Assembly (NCBI GenBank): GCA_016709305.1
Contig: JADJNA010000017.1
Span: forward strand, 1-64,000
Direction of reading: 5' to 3'
Source: Candidatus Villigracilis saccharophilus
GTDB lineage: Bacteria > Chloroflexota > Anaerolineae > Anaerolineales > Villigracilaceae
Length of the DNA stretch: 64,000 nt
Made by a program: the position numbers and the translations under genes. Position 1 is the first letter of the stretch, and each line of letters opens with the position of its first letter. The notes beneath the pieces were generated by a model. That model searched no databases and was not told where the DNA came from. It was given only the letters and a program-made list of their open reading frames with translations. Below, one piece after another: positions 9,019 to 17,825 of the stretch.

Positions 9019-11808
9019 TTATGAAATATGAATATTGAACGCATGGACAAGTTCCTCTACGAGAATTTCTTCAAAAGCGATTTTAAGGATAGGAACTGCA
9101 ATGACTGTGCCGATTTTTTTACAGGGTAAATCGGCGAATTGTTTTTCAAAGGCGGATACGTTTACTGGCGAGACTTCAAGGAGAAGGCATCCATTGACCT
9201 CACTGAATAAGTCTGAGGATTCAATATTTAGTTCCATGCCGAGACGCCCGCCGATGCACATCTCTGCGGCTGCGACAGCGAGACCACCTTCGCTGAGATC
9301 GTGGGCGGAGCAGACTTGGCTGTTCCGGATAACTTGATGCAAAGCGCGATATGTTTGCAGGGTGGAGGCTGGGACATCTGGAACAGGTTTTTGCTTGGCG
9401 GGAAATTCGCCGATAAGATAAACGAAGTTGCCCGCATCTTTTAAATCCATCGTGATCGTTTGAGTAATATCTTCCATGATGCCAATTGCGGAGATAAGCA
9501 ATGTGGGTGGAATGGAATGACGCAAGTTATCCGCGCCGATATATTCATTATTGAGCGAGTCTTTACCACTGATGAAAGGTGTCCCATAGAACAGGGCTGC
9601 GTCGTGACAGCCGCGACAGGCCTCAACGAGTGAACCAAGTGTTTCTGGACGAAGCGGATCCCCCCAGCAGAAATTATCGAGGATGGCGATATGGTCTGGG
9701 TCCGCGCCAACTGCGACAGCGTTGCGAATGGCTTCATCCACCACAGACCACGCCATTTTGTAGGCATCGTGTTTACCGTGTTTAGGATTGATTCCGTTGG
9801 AGAGGACAATTCCTTTTTTTCCATATGTGCCAATTGGTTTGATGACCGTCGCGTCGGAGGGAGCATCCGCCTCGGTCCCAGTCAGCGGCTTTATCACTGT
9901 GCCGCCCTGTACTTCGTGATCGTAGATTCGGATGATGGAGGCTTTGCTGGCGATGTTGGGAGGAGAGGAGGGAAAGTAGACTTTCTTTGATATTCCTGGC
10001 TTGCGTGGGACGAATGGCGTTTTTGTTTCAGACGGTTGATTGGTAATGACCGCTTTTAGTTGTCTCTGTGGAAGACCTTCATGTAAAAAATCATTATCCA
10101 TATTCACAATGATCTTTTCATCATAGCGGACAATGAGACGCTCATCACCAGTGAATGCGCCTATGTCAGTCAGTTCGGTATCGAAGGTGTCGCACAGTTT
10201 TTGTAAATCTGAAATTTTTTCGGGCGACACTGCCAGTACCATGCGCTCCTGCGCTTCGGAAAGCCATATCTCCCATGGGGCAAGACCGGGATACTTCAAA
10301 CGGACTTTGGTCAACTCCACGTTACAACCAAGCTTGGATGCCATCTCGCCAACTGCAGACGAGAGACCGCCCGCGCCACAGTCCGTGATGTCATTGTATA
10401 AGCCCAAATCTCGTGCACGAACAATGACATCGATCAGGCCTTTTTCGGTGATCGGGTCGCCAATCTGTACCGATGCGCCTGAGACTTCACCTGTTTGCGC
10501 GTCCATCGTCATGGAGGAGAATGTCGCGCCGCGCAATCCGTCGCGTCCTGTCCGACCGCCAAGTACGACGACTCGATCGCCGGTTTGAGGATTCTTTTTG
10601 TGTCGGCCTTTGGGGGCGATACCTACACAACCGCAAAAGACAAGTGGATTGGCTGTGTAGCCTTCGTCATAAAGAATCGCGCCATTAACGGTGGGTATGC
10701 CAATTTTATTTCCGTAATCCTGCACACCTGCGACAACCCCTGATTGAATGCGGCGTGGGTGCAAAACGCCTTCGGGTAATGAATTTTGATTCGTGTCCAG
10801 CGGACCAAAACATAGAATGTCTGTATTTGCGATAGGTTTTGCAGAAACGCCGAGAATATCGCGTATGACTCCGCCGACACCTGTGTTCGCGCCGCCAAAG
10901 GGTTCCACCGCTGACGGATGGTTGTGAGTTTCTGCTTTGAAGGAGATCTCGAATTCATCGTCAAAGTCAATGATCCCGGCATTATCGACAAATGCTGAAA
11001 TAACCCAAGGAGCATTGATCTTTTCCGTTGCGGATTTGAGATATGTTTTTATCAACGAATCGATGACTTCGCCGTTGTCAAGAGTTATTTTCGCTTTGAA
11101 TGTTTTGTGTACGCAGTGTTCGCTCCATGTTTGAGCGATGGTCTCAAACTCAACATCGACCGGATCGCGCTCTTCTTTTGCGAAATAACTCTGAATCGCT
11201 TGCATCTCTGCCAGATCTAACGCAGCACGCCGCTCTTTGGAGAGATCGAGTAGTTCATTAAATGTCAGGGAACGAATGGGGATTGTTTCCACGGCTCCGC
11301 TTGATGCAATTTCCTGTGGAAAGGATGGCGCAATTTCGTCAATGCTCCAATGTTGAATGATATTGTTGGCGAGTAAGCTTTTGGCAATCGATTGTGTTGT
11401 TGAAATCTGGTCTGAAGTTTTATCAAAGCTTAAAAGAAAACGCTGCCCGGTCGCCGCGCGTTGGATTCCTGGAATTCCGATCTCATGTGAAGCGCGGACA
11501 ATTTGCTCAGCGACAGGGTCGGTCACGCCGGGCCGAAGGGCAACTTCCAGAATAACAGCATCAGTTTCGGAAGGGGGGAGGCGCTCAGGTAATTCTGTCC
11601 ATGTACCTGATTGAGTCACCGGGTCAGTTAAAAGTTTGAGAGCCAACTGCTGCAACTCTTCATGCGACAGTCGGCCCTCGATAAAGTAGAGTTCCTGAAC
11701 GATGATGCTTTGCAAATGCCGGAACCCAAGCGCGTAAGCATCGTTTAAATACCCAGCCGTTCTCGGATCATTATTTTTGGTGTGGATTAGAAATTTATAT
11801 ATGGGCAT
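9019..11808 (-). CDS. purL: FGAM synthase with fused N-terminal PurS-like region
   Basis: ATP-dependent conversion of FGAR to FGAM (step 4). It has 929 residues, against about 740 for small PurL and about 1,300 for large PurL. Residues 1-170 are two PurS-like halves; the second contains LRPGVTDPVAEQIVRASHEI. Residues from about 180 are the synthetase proper, with QTWSEHCVHKTF, FKAETHNHPSAVEPFGGANT and ITDCGAGGLSSAVGEM. The C-terminal glutaminase domain is absent and supplied by PurQ. It is the first gene of the operon, with SD AGGAAC and a strong promoter 28 bases upstream. Confidence 0.95.
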   Translation of the reverse strand: MPIYKFLIHTKNNDPRTAGYLNDAYALGFRHLQSIIVQELYFIEGRLSHEELQQLALKLLTDPVTQSGTWTELPERLPPSETDAVILEVALRPGVTDPVAEQIVRASHEIGIPGIQRAATGQRFLLSFDKTSDQISTTQSIAKSLLANNIIQHWSIDEIAPSFPQEIASSGAVETIPIRSLTFNELLDLSKERRAALDLAEMQAIQSYFAKEERDPVDVEFETIAQTWSEHCVHKTFKAKITLDNGEVIDSLIKTYLKSATEKINAPWVISAFVDNAGIIDFDDEFEISFKAETHNHPSAVEPFGGANTGVGGVIRDILGVSAKPIANTDILCFGPLDTNQNSLPEGVLHPRRIQSGVVAGVQDYGNKIGIPTVNGAILYDEGYTANPLVFCGCVGIAPKGRHKKNPQTGDRVVVLGGRTGRDGLRGATFSSMTMDAQTGEVSGASVQIGDPITEKGLIDVIVRARDLGLYNDITDCGAGGLSSAVGEMASKLGCNVELTKVRLKYPGLAPWEIWLSEAQERMVLAVSPEKISDLQKLCDTFDTELTDIGAFTGDERLIVRYDEKIIVNMDNDFLHEGLPQRQLKAVITNQPSETKTPFVPRKPGISKKVYFPSSPPNIASKASIIRIYDHEVQGGTVIKPLTGTEADAPSDATVIKPIGTYGKKGIVLSNGINPKHGKHDAYKMAWSVVDEAIRNAVAVGADPDHIAILDNFCWGDPLRPETLGSLVEACRGCHDAALFYGTPFISGKDSLNNEYIGADNLRHSIPPTLLISAIGIMEDITQTITMDLKDAGNFVYLIGEFPAKQKPVPDVPASTLQTYRALHQVIRNSQVCSAHDLSEGGLAVAAAEMCIGGRLGMELNIESSDLFSEVNGCLLLEVSPVNVSAFEKQFADLPCKKIGTVIAVPILKIAFEEILVEELVHAFNIHIS

Positions 11809-11835
11809 AATGTGTTCCTGTTGGAAACAGCCGTC

Positions 11836-11864
11836 ATTTTACCTCTGGTAATTTGTCTAGTCAA
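11836..11864 (-). promoter_or_regulatory. Promoter of the purine operon
   Basis: On the minus strand, -35 TTGACT (11864-11859), 17-base spacer and -10 TAAAAT (11841-11836). The predicted transcript begins about 20 bases before purL, leaving no room for a purine riboswitch. Regulation, if any, must act at the promoter or elsewhere. Confidence 0.75.
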
Positions 11865-11872
11865 CACCTGGG

Positions 11873-12015
11873 CTATAAGTTTTTGATTTTGGTTTCAGAT
11901 AAATCCAAAGCCAGCAATTTCTCGCTGAATGCCTTGGAGTATGTCAGGGCAGCTTTGAAATTACCTGCATGGCGCAGATTTTTTGGTCGTTGATCAGAAA
12001 GACTTTGTTGCTGCG
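11873..12015 (-). pseudogene. Possible remnant of a TPR-containing protein
   Basis: One minus-strand frame ending in TAG at 11873-11875 reads RHAGNFKAALTYSKAFSEK and then LLALDLSETKIKNL. This is like the last tetratricopeptide repeat of sensor or cyclase proteins (compare G-x-Y/F-x-x-A-L-x-Y). Upstream the frame loses resemblance to anything and no start is visible. Most likely a decayed C-terminal fragment; chance resemblance cannot be excluded. Confidence 0.3.
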
Positions 12016-12218
12016 TTAGCCTTGGTGATGACACCAGTTCGCCTGGTGTATATCTTTAAATTCACCCAAATGGGGAATGGTTATATTGATTCAAAAGCAT
12101 ACAATAAGAAATATAAAGAATTTCTGTTTTGTGACCACGCTTGAGCTGTGGCAAATGATTATGAAGTGTCAGCCTTGTCCTGGGCTGTTGCTCTCTCCTT
12201 AGCAAGTCCCTGAAAGGG

Positions 12219-12258
12219 AAAAATAAAGTGGATGGGTGTTCCCATCCACTTTATTTTT
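12219..12258. terminator. Strong perfect hairpin between purL and glnA
   Basis: Arms of 18 bases (12219-12236 and 12241-12258) pair perfectly around a TGTT loop and end in a run of T on the plus strand and A on the opposite side, so it can terminate in both directions. It lies upstream of both divergent genes, so it does not end a recognised gene. It may insulate the two promoters or end a transcript from the decayed gene. Confidence 0.75.
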
Positions 12259-12262
12259 TAAG

Positions 12263-12295
12263 TACCCGTTTGGGTAATAGACTTACCCATTACCC
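12263..12295. promoter_or_regulatory. Candidate operator of glnA
   Basis: Four copies of GGGTA/TACCC occur in 33 bases: TACCC (12263), GGGTAA (12272), TTACCC (12283) and TTACCC (12290). The middle pair forms a perfect palindrome TGGGTAA-N5-TTACCCA (12271-12289) that overlaps the predicted -35 box. This is what a dimeric repressor or activator site of a nitrogen regulator would look like. The regulator is not identified. Confidence 0.55.
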
Positions 12296-12307
12296 TGCCT
12301 CTATAAT
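12278..12307 (+). promoter_or_regulatory. Promoter of glnA
   Basis: -10 TATAAT at 12302-12307 with a weak -35 TAGACT at 12278-12283 (18-base spacer). The -35 is embedded in the palindrome described at 12263-12295, suggesting regulated use. Confidence 0.65.
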
Positions 12308-12352
12308 GCCGTCAACAAAATAAATTAATTCATTGTAAGGAGAAAGACAATC

Positions 12353-13759
12353 ATGGCAAAGACAATTAAAGAAGTTTTGGAATTGGCAAAAGGCGTTCAG
12401 GTTGTGGACCTGCGCTTCATTGACTTACCTGGTACCTGGCAGCATTTCACTATGCCAGTTCAGCGCCTGACAGATGATTTTTTCAGCGAGGGTATTCCCT
12501 TCGACGGCTCGTCCATTCGCGGCTTTCAGGAAATTCACGAATCAGACATGCTCCTCAAGGCTGATCCTGATACCGCCTTTGTTGACCCCACAGCCATCAC
12601 TCCCACTTTGGTGATTTCCTGCAACGTCTTCGACCCGTTCACCGAGGAACCTTATTCCCGCGATGCGCGTTACGTGGCACAAAAAGCCGAAGCGTACTTA
12701 AAAAGCACGGGTCTCGCGGAAACAGCTTATTTTGCACCTGAGGCGGAGTTCTTCGTCTTCGACGGCATTCGCTACACTTCGACTCCGCATGAATCATCCT
12801 TCTCCATCGAATCCGAAGAAGCGTGGTGGAGCAGCAATCGCGAAGGCGGTTTTGGGGGACAGATCCAGCCGAAACGCGGTTATTTTCCAACCTCTCCGAC
12901 CGACACCCTTCAGGAACTCCGAAACAAATTTATGCTTGCCATGCAAGCCGCTGGCGTCGCAATGGACTTGCATCACCACGAAGTCGCCACCGCTGGTCAG
13001 AGCGAAATGTCCATGCACTTCACCACGCTCACACGCATGGCTGATGATCTTCTGCTTTACAAATACGTTATCAAGAATGTTGCCCGCCAGAACGGCAAGA
13101 CCGTTACCTTTATGCCCAAACCCATCTTCGGCGATAACGGCTCCGGTATGCATGTTCACTCCTCACTTTGGAAGGATGGCAAGAATGTTTTCTTTGATGA
13201 AAATGGGTATGCGGGTCTTTCACAGACAGCTATTTACTATATCGGCGGTTTGCTTAAGCATGCTCCTGCGTTGCTCGCCCTGACTTCGCCGACCACCAAC
13301 TCATATCGCCGCCTCGTGCCTGGGTACGAAGCACCCGTCAACATCGCTTACTCACAGCGAAATCGCTCGGCCATTTGCCGCATTCCTGCGAACAAAAGTT
13401 CCAAGGCAAAGCGTGTCGAGTTCCGCGCGCCGGATGCAACAAGCAATCCCTACCTCGCGTTCTCTGCCATTCTCATGGCTGGTCTTGATGGTATCTTGAA
13501 CAAGATTGATCCTGGTCAACCTCAGGACCGCGATCTGTACGAATTGCCCGCCGAAGAGAAGAAGCTTATCAAGCAGGTTCCCAGTTCCCTTGGCGAAGTT
13601 CTCGATGCTCTCGAAGCTGATCATGAATTCCTGCTCAAGGGCGGTGTCTTTACTCCTGACCTGCTCGAAGAATATATCAAGTACAAGCGCACCTACGAAG
13701 TGGATGCCATTCGCCTGCGCCCGACCCCGCACGAATACGTCATGTACTTTGACGCCTAA
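12353..13759 (+). CDS. glnA: Glutamine synthetase type I
   Basis: ATP-dependent synthesis of glutamine from glutamate and ammonia. It has 468 residues, the typical GSI length. Motifs: IPFDGSSIRGFQ, YFAPEAEFFVFD, the ATP region KPIFGDNGSGMHVHSSLWK, and RSAICRIP followed by the FRAPDATSNPYLAF block. Tyr396 in DRDLYELP aligns with the adenylylation tyrosine of E. coli GlnA, so control by adenylylation is possible (GSI-beta-like). SD AAGGAG precedes the start. The gene stands alone, divergent from the purine operon, which it supports by supplying glutamine to PurF and PurQ. Confidence 0.97.
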   Translation: MAKTIKEVLELAKGVQVVDLRFIDLPGTWQHFTMPVQRLTDDFFSEGIPFDGSSIRGFQEIHESDMLLKADPDTAFVDPTAITPTLVISCNVFDPFTEEPYSRDARYVAQKAEAYLKSTGLAETAYFAPEAEFFVFDGIRYTSTPHESSFSIESEEAWWSSNREGGFGGQIQPKRGYFPTSPTDTLQELRNKFMLAMQAAGVAMDLHHHEVATAGQSEMSMHFTTLTRMADDLLLYKYVIKNVARQNGKTVTFMPKPIFGDNGSGMHVHSSLWKDGKNVFFDENGYAGLSQTAIYYIGGLLKHAPALLALTSPTTNSYRRLVPGYEAPVNIAYSQRNRSAICRIPANKSSKAKRVEFRAPDATSNPYLAFSAILMAGLDGILNKIDPGQPQDRDLYELPAEEKKLIKQVPSSLGEVLDALEADHEFLLKGGVFTPDLLEEYIKYKRTYEVDAIRLRPTPHEYVMYFDA

Positions 13760-13795
13760 CCGACTGTAAGCCGCTTCACGTTTCGCAGACACTGA

Positions 13796-13831
13796 CAGCT
13801 GGTTACAGGCCCATTGGTCTGCAACCAGCTG
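13796..13831 (+). terminator. Hairpin after glnA
   Basis: CAGCTGGTT (13796-13804) pairs with AACCAGCTG (13823-13831), with further CAG/CTG pairing inside after one mismatch. The following T stretch is weak, so terminator function is likely but not certain. Confidence 0.5.
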
Positions 13832-13851
13832 TCGCCTTATTCTCACACGAT

Positions 13852-13871
13852 AGGGGTGGGGACCCGCCCCT
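13852..13871. repeat. GC-rich short palindrome
   Basis: AGGGGTGGG, two-base centre, CCCGCCCCT. It belongs to the type of small GC-rich dispersed palindromes also seen at 451-499 and 1758-1777. It lies just before the LysE-type gene. Confidence 0.4.
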
Positions 13872-13888
13872 GTAAACCCAAAATAGCC

Positions 13889-14518
13889 ATGCATACTACA
13901 CTCTTCATCTCCTCATTCGTTCTCGCGATCTCCTTCTGCGCTCCGCCTGGCATTATCACCGCTGAGACGGTTCGCCGCGGTTCTGCCCGTGGTTTTACCC
14001 CAGCCTTGTATGTTCAATTCGGTTCCCTCGTAGGTGACACAACTTGGGCGATCATCGCGCTGACCGGGCTGGCGTTTCTCATTCAAAATCCTGTCGCCAA
14101 AACTATCCTCAGCCTGATCGGGATTCTCTTGATGTTCAAACTTGCCTGGGATGCGTTCAAGGATGCTCGCCACGGTAAGGGATTGGATGTCTCGGGTAAC
14201 GCTTCATCTCGTGGGGATTTTGCCAGTGGCGCATTTCTCTCCCTTGGAAATCCGCTCAACATCGTTTTCTGGACGGGTCTCGGCACAACTGTTTTCTCTT
14301 CCATTACAGGCGGTCCGCAACCGATTCATTTTTTTGTATTCTTCGCTGGTTTTCTGGCTGGTGCGATCTTATGGTGTTTTGTAATGGCGGGCCTCGTCGC
14401 TTGGGGCAAACAATGGATGACAAATAATTTCTTCCGCTGGATTAATATCACCTGCGGAGCAGCCATGGTTTATTTTGCCATTCAACTTGGTCTGCAAACT
14501 GCGCAAAGTTTGATTTAA
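13889..14518 (+). CDS. LysE/RhtB-type exporter
   Basis: Inner-membrane protein of 209 residues with about six hydrophobic segments and the family opening SFVLAISFCAPPGIITAETVRRG. LSLGNPLNIVFWTGLG corresponds to the conserved NP-containing segment of LysE-type amino-acid exporters. I take the ATG at 13889 as start, because the longer frame adds a polar N-terminus overlapping the glnA terminator. No good Shine-Dalgarno is seen. The substrate is unknown; its position after glnA makes amino-acid efflux plausible. Confidence 0.8.
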   Translation: MHTTLFISSFVLAISFCAPPGIITAETVRRGSARGFTPALYVQFGSLVGDTTWAIIALTGLAFLIQNPVAKTILSLIGILLMFKLAWDAFKDARHGKGLDVSGNASSRGDFASGAFLSLGNPLNIVFWTGLGTTVFSSITGGPQPIHFFVFFAGFLAGAILWCFVMAGLVAWGKQWMTNNFFRWINITCGAAMVYFAIQLGLQTAQSLI

Positions 14519-14555
14519 CGAATGGGGCAGAATCTTTTTTCCCTTCTATATAAGT

Positions 14556-14561
14556 TAGAAT
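14556..14561 (+). promoter_or_regulatory. -10 box of a leaderless-type promoter
   Basis: TAGAAT ends 7 bases before the ATG at 14569 and there is no Shine-Dalgarno, so the transcript probably begins at or next to the start codon. Confidence 0.55.
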
Positions 14562-14568
14562 CAATTTA

Positions 14569-16741
14569 ATGGAAACCGATCTGATCCCTTCCGAAATAAA
14601 CGAAACGAAACTGCTTGAAGTGCTTGCGAGCCTTAACCAGATCAGTGATGCGATCAATCACATTGGTCCGGGTGATGTGAACAATAGCGGCATTAGCTTG
14701 CAATTAATTGTGGAGAGCGCTATTCGGGTTGTGCCCGGTTCGTCGGCTGTGATCTATATCTATGACCAATCCACGGGCAGGTTTGAAGCGGAGTCGCGCG
14801 TATCCGCTCACGCAGAGGGACATGCCCTACCTGCAAACTCAGTCTATACGGACGATGCGCCGCGTCCCAACGGGATCGGGATACGAACCATACAGCATAG
14901 GCGCAGGACATTGTCCTACGAAGAGCAGGATATCGAGGCTCATCCGTATTACGCAGCTTCAGGTGTAAATGCTGTTGGTTGTTTTCCATTGATCGTCGCC
15001 GAACAAACTGTGGGGATTTTGTATATATATTTATACGAGAAACGCGAATTCACAAAGATCGAACAATTGATGTTGGATAACTTTGTCAATCAGGCGGCCA
15101 TGGCTATCTATCACGCACGGCGTCTGATGGGTGTCCACCGTGACCTTGCCCGAAAAGAGGATGAGCTAAACCGCCTGCACCGTGCGGGACTTATTATCTC
15201 CTCGCGTTTGCGTTTGAAGGAAACGCTTGAATCCATTTTGCAATTGGCTCTCGAAGTGACCAATGCCCGTTATGGGATATTTCGTTTGCTGGATAAAAGC
15301 GGAGTTTTTGATCACCAGCGCCGTGGGCGGCAGTCACATGGACAAGCCGCTCATTGATAAAATGCCATTGAATGGTAATAGCGTGATGGCTCATGTAGCG
15401 CGCACAAGACAACCTGTGCTCATCCCGGATTTACGCGTGGAGCCGTGGTTGCAAATTTATTATCCATTGGATTCTAGCCTGAAAATGCTTTCCGAATTGG
15501 CCGTGCCTCTCGTTAATTCAAGTGGACGATTGGAAGGTGTTCTGAATTTGGAAAGTCCGCATGTTGGCGCGTTTTCAGAGGATGACAGCCACATGCTGCA
15601 ATCGCTGTCCGCCTACGCCATCACGGCGATTCAAGAAGTGCGCCTGCTGGATGCCTTGCAGGGAGCTGCACAATTATTGATTTCACAACCGAGTTTGAAG
15701 GTGCTGGATCAACTTTGCGTTATGGCGAGCGATCTGCTTAACTCATCGGCAAGCGCGATCTGGCTGGATGACGAGCAGGGGCAATTACAACTGGTCTCGT
15801 CAAATGGCGAAATCCAAAATGAGATTTTAAAATTGGATTTGCCGAATGTGTTGACTCTGCCGTTGATGACGGGAGATAATGCAAAAGTGTTGGGAATGTT
15901 TGGGGTGTTCTACCCAGACATGGGCGGGCGCGAAGCGAGAAGTGCCAATTCCGAGTGGGATAAAAAAGTGCTGGCGTGTCTTGCAAATTACGCAGTGCTC
16001 GCCGTCCAGAACGAGTCACATCAACAGGCCTTGCGTGCATCGCAGGAGCAGCATTGGACTGCAGAGACATTCGCTGCAGTTGGGGATATTTCCGCAAATT
16101 TATTGCACAATATGAACAATAAAGTTGGCATCATCCCTGTGCGCGTTCAGGGTATTCAGGATAAATATCGCCAGGTACTTGAGAATGATTCTTATCTGAC
16201 AAAAAGCTTGAACGAGATCGAACGCAGCGCAATGGAAGCCATGCAGATCGTGCAGGAGAATCTTTCGCATTTACGCCCTATTCGCATGGAAAAAATTCGC
16301 ATCGCCGTCTGTGTCTCCGATGCAATTCGAAATTTGCAAATATCGCCGACTCTTTTTGTTGACGTGGACGGCTTGGATGCTTTGCCGACGGTCGTTGCTG
16401 GCGGGCCAAGCCTCGCTTTTGTCTTCAAAAATTTAATTGAGAATGCCGATGCCGTCATGAATGGGATTGGTGTGATAAATATTCGCGGACAGGCTGGAGA
16501 TAAGTGGGTGGAGATCTCGGTCATTGATAACGGACCGGGTATTCCACCAGGGTTACACAACCAAATTTTCGAATTGAATTTTTCTTCGCGTACTGGCGCC
16601 CAACCCGGTAAATTAGGTTTTGGTCTTTGGTGGGTAAAAACTTTAATGACGCGTCTCGGTGGTTCTGTCATGGTCGAGAGCGATGGTCAGCATGGCGCAA
16701 CTTTTATTTTGCGTTTGCCGCGCGCGGAGAATTCATCATGA
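14569..16741 (+). pseudogene. GAF-domain sensor histidine kinase, frameshifted
   Basis: Two frames together make one kinase of about 724 codons. The first frame (14569-15357) carries GAF1 (about residues 45-190) and the start of GAF2, ending after NARYGIFRLLDKSG. The second frame resumes at about 15300 with FLITSAVGG, completes GAF2 and continues through a third GAF-like region, a helical phosphoacceptor region (LLHNMNNKVG) and an HATPase with NLIENADAV, DNGPGIPPG and GFGLWWVKT. One missing base near 15290-15310 joins them. The stop overlaps the next start (ATGA), so kinase and regulator form a two-component pair. Probably a sequence error rather than a dead gene. Confidence 0.8.
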
Positions 16742-17793
16742 TAACGCAAACCCTTCGCGCTCTCGTGGTCGATGACGATAATTCATGGCAGCAAATTCTT
16801 GGCGAAATTCTTTCGGATTGCGGTCTTGAAGTGGATGTTGCCAGTAATGTGGATGAAGCTGCGCTTATTCTTAAATCCCAACCGCATCGCCTCGCTGTTG
16901 TTGATCTTTCACTTTCGCCAAACGATCACAATAATGTTGACGGCCTGCGCGTATTGGATTCCATCCGCCGCCTCGATCCTAACTGCCGCGCTATCCTATT
17001 AACTGGTTTTGCCACGGTTGAACTGGCAGTCACAGCGCTCACGGACTATGGCGCTTTTACATTTCTTCGCAAGGAGAGCTTTCACCGTAGTCAGTTCCGA
17101 GAGATTGTGTACAGGATCCTCGTCAGCCCGCCGTATCTTTCCGCGCCCGCGCCTGTTTCTGGAATTGTTGGAACATCTCCCGCCACTGTGAAAAATACCT
17201 CTGACCTGCAGAAATCTCCCCGTGAAAAAGCATTGATCGTGGAAGATGATGCAGGCTGGAGAAGCATCCTAGAAGAGTTGTTGACCGAGGCAGGCTTCCA
17301 AGTCCGTTCCTGCGCTGGGTTTGGCGATGCCTTTGGTTATCTTCACAAAGAAAGATTTACACTGGCGGTCATCGACCTGTCATTGGGAAATTCTGTCGAT
17401 AATTCGAATCAAGACGGCTATCAATTGCTCGGTGCCGCGCGATTTGAAAATATTCCCTCCATTGTTGTAAGTGGTATCACAGAGGCGGAGGAAATTCAGC
17501 GGATATATTCGGAATATGCCATCTCTGCCTACATCCAAAAGCAAGCCTTTGATCGTGCTGTATTTCGCCGTGTGGTTGATGAAACAAGATTAAAATTGTC
17601 CAGTGAATTGAACGCTTTGACAGCCCGAGAACGTGAAGTGCTGGATCTGCTGGCTCAAGGGCTGACCAACAAGGAGATCGCAGAGAAAATGTTCATCACT
17701 ACCAATACGGTCAAACGGCATTTGAAAGCGGTCTTTGAAAAATTGGATGTACATACCCGCTCTGCCGCAACCGCCAAGCTAGCCGGGGGATAA
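16738..17793 (+). CDS. Dual-receiver LuxR-family response regulator
   Basis: 351 residues with two REC domains followed by a LuxR-type HTH. REC1 (about 8-130) has VVDDD and phosphoacceptor Asp in LAVVDLSLS. REC2 (about 165-280) has IVEDDAG and Asp in LAVIDLSLG. The HTH (about 285-350) reads LTAREREVLDLLAQGLTNKE with NTVKRHLKAVFEKL. The ATG at 16738 overlaps the kinase stop, which decides the start. Two intact phosphorylation sites in one regulator could integrate two inputs. Target genes are unknown. Confidence 0.88.
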   Translation: MITQTLRALVVDDDNSWQQILGEILSDCGLEVDVASNVDEAALILKSQPHRLAVVDLSLSPNDHNNVDGLRVLDSIRRLDPNCRAILLTGFATVELAVTALTDYGAFTFLRKESFHRSQFREIVYRILVSPPYLSAPAPVSGIVGTSPATVKNTSDLQKSPREKALIVEDDAGWRSILEELLTEAGFQVRSCAGFGDAFGYLHKERFTLAVIDLSLGNSVDNSNQDGYQLLGAARFENIPSIVVSGITEAEEIQRIYSEYAISAYIQKQAFDRAVFRRVVDETRLKLSSELNALTAREREVLDLLAQGLTNKEIAEKMFITTNTVKRHLKAVFEKLDVHTRSAATAKLAGG

Positions 17794-17825
17794 TATTTCT
17801 TGCGTTTATTTTTGCAGGGAACAGG

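Noticed and set aside
12219..12258. Riboswitch before glnA
   Set aside because: The hairpin lies upstream of the predicted promoter, so it is not in the glnA mRNA.
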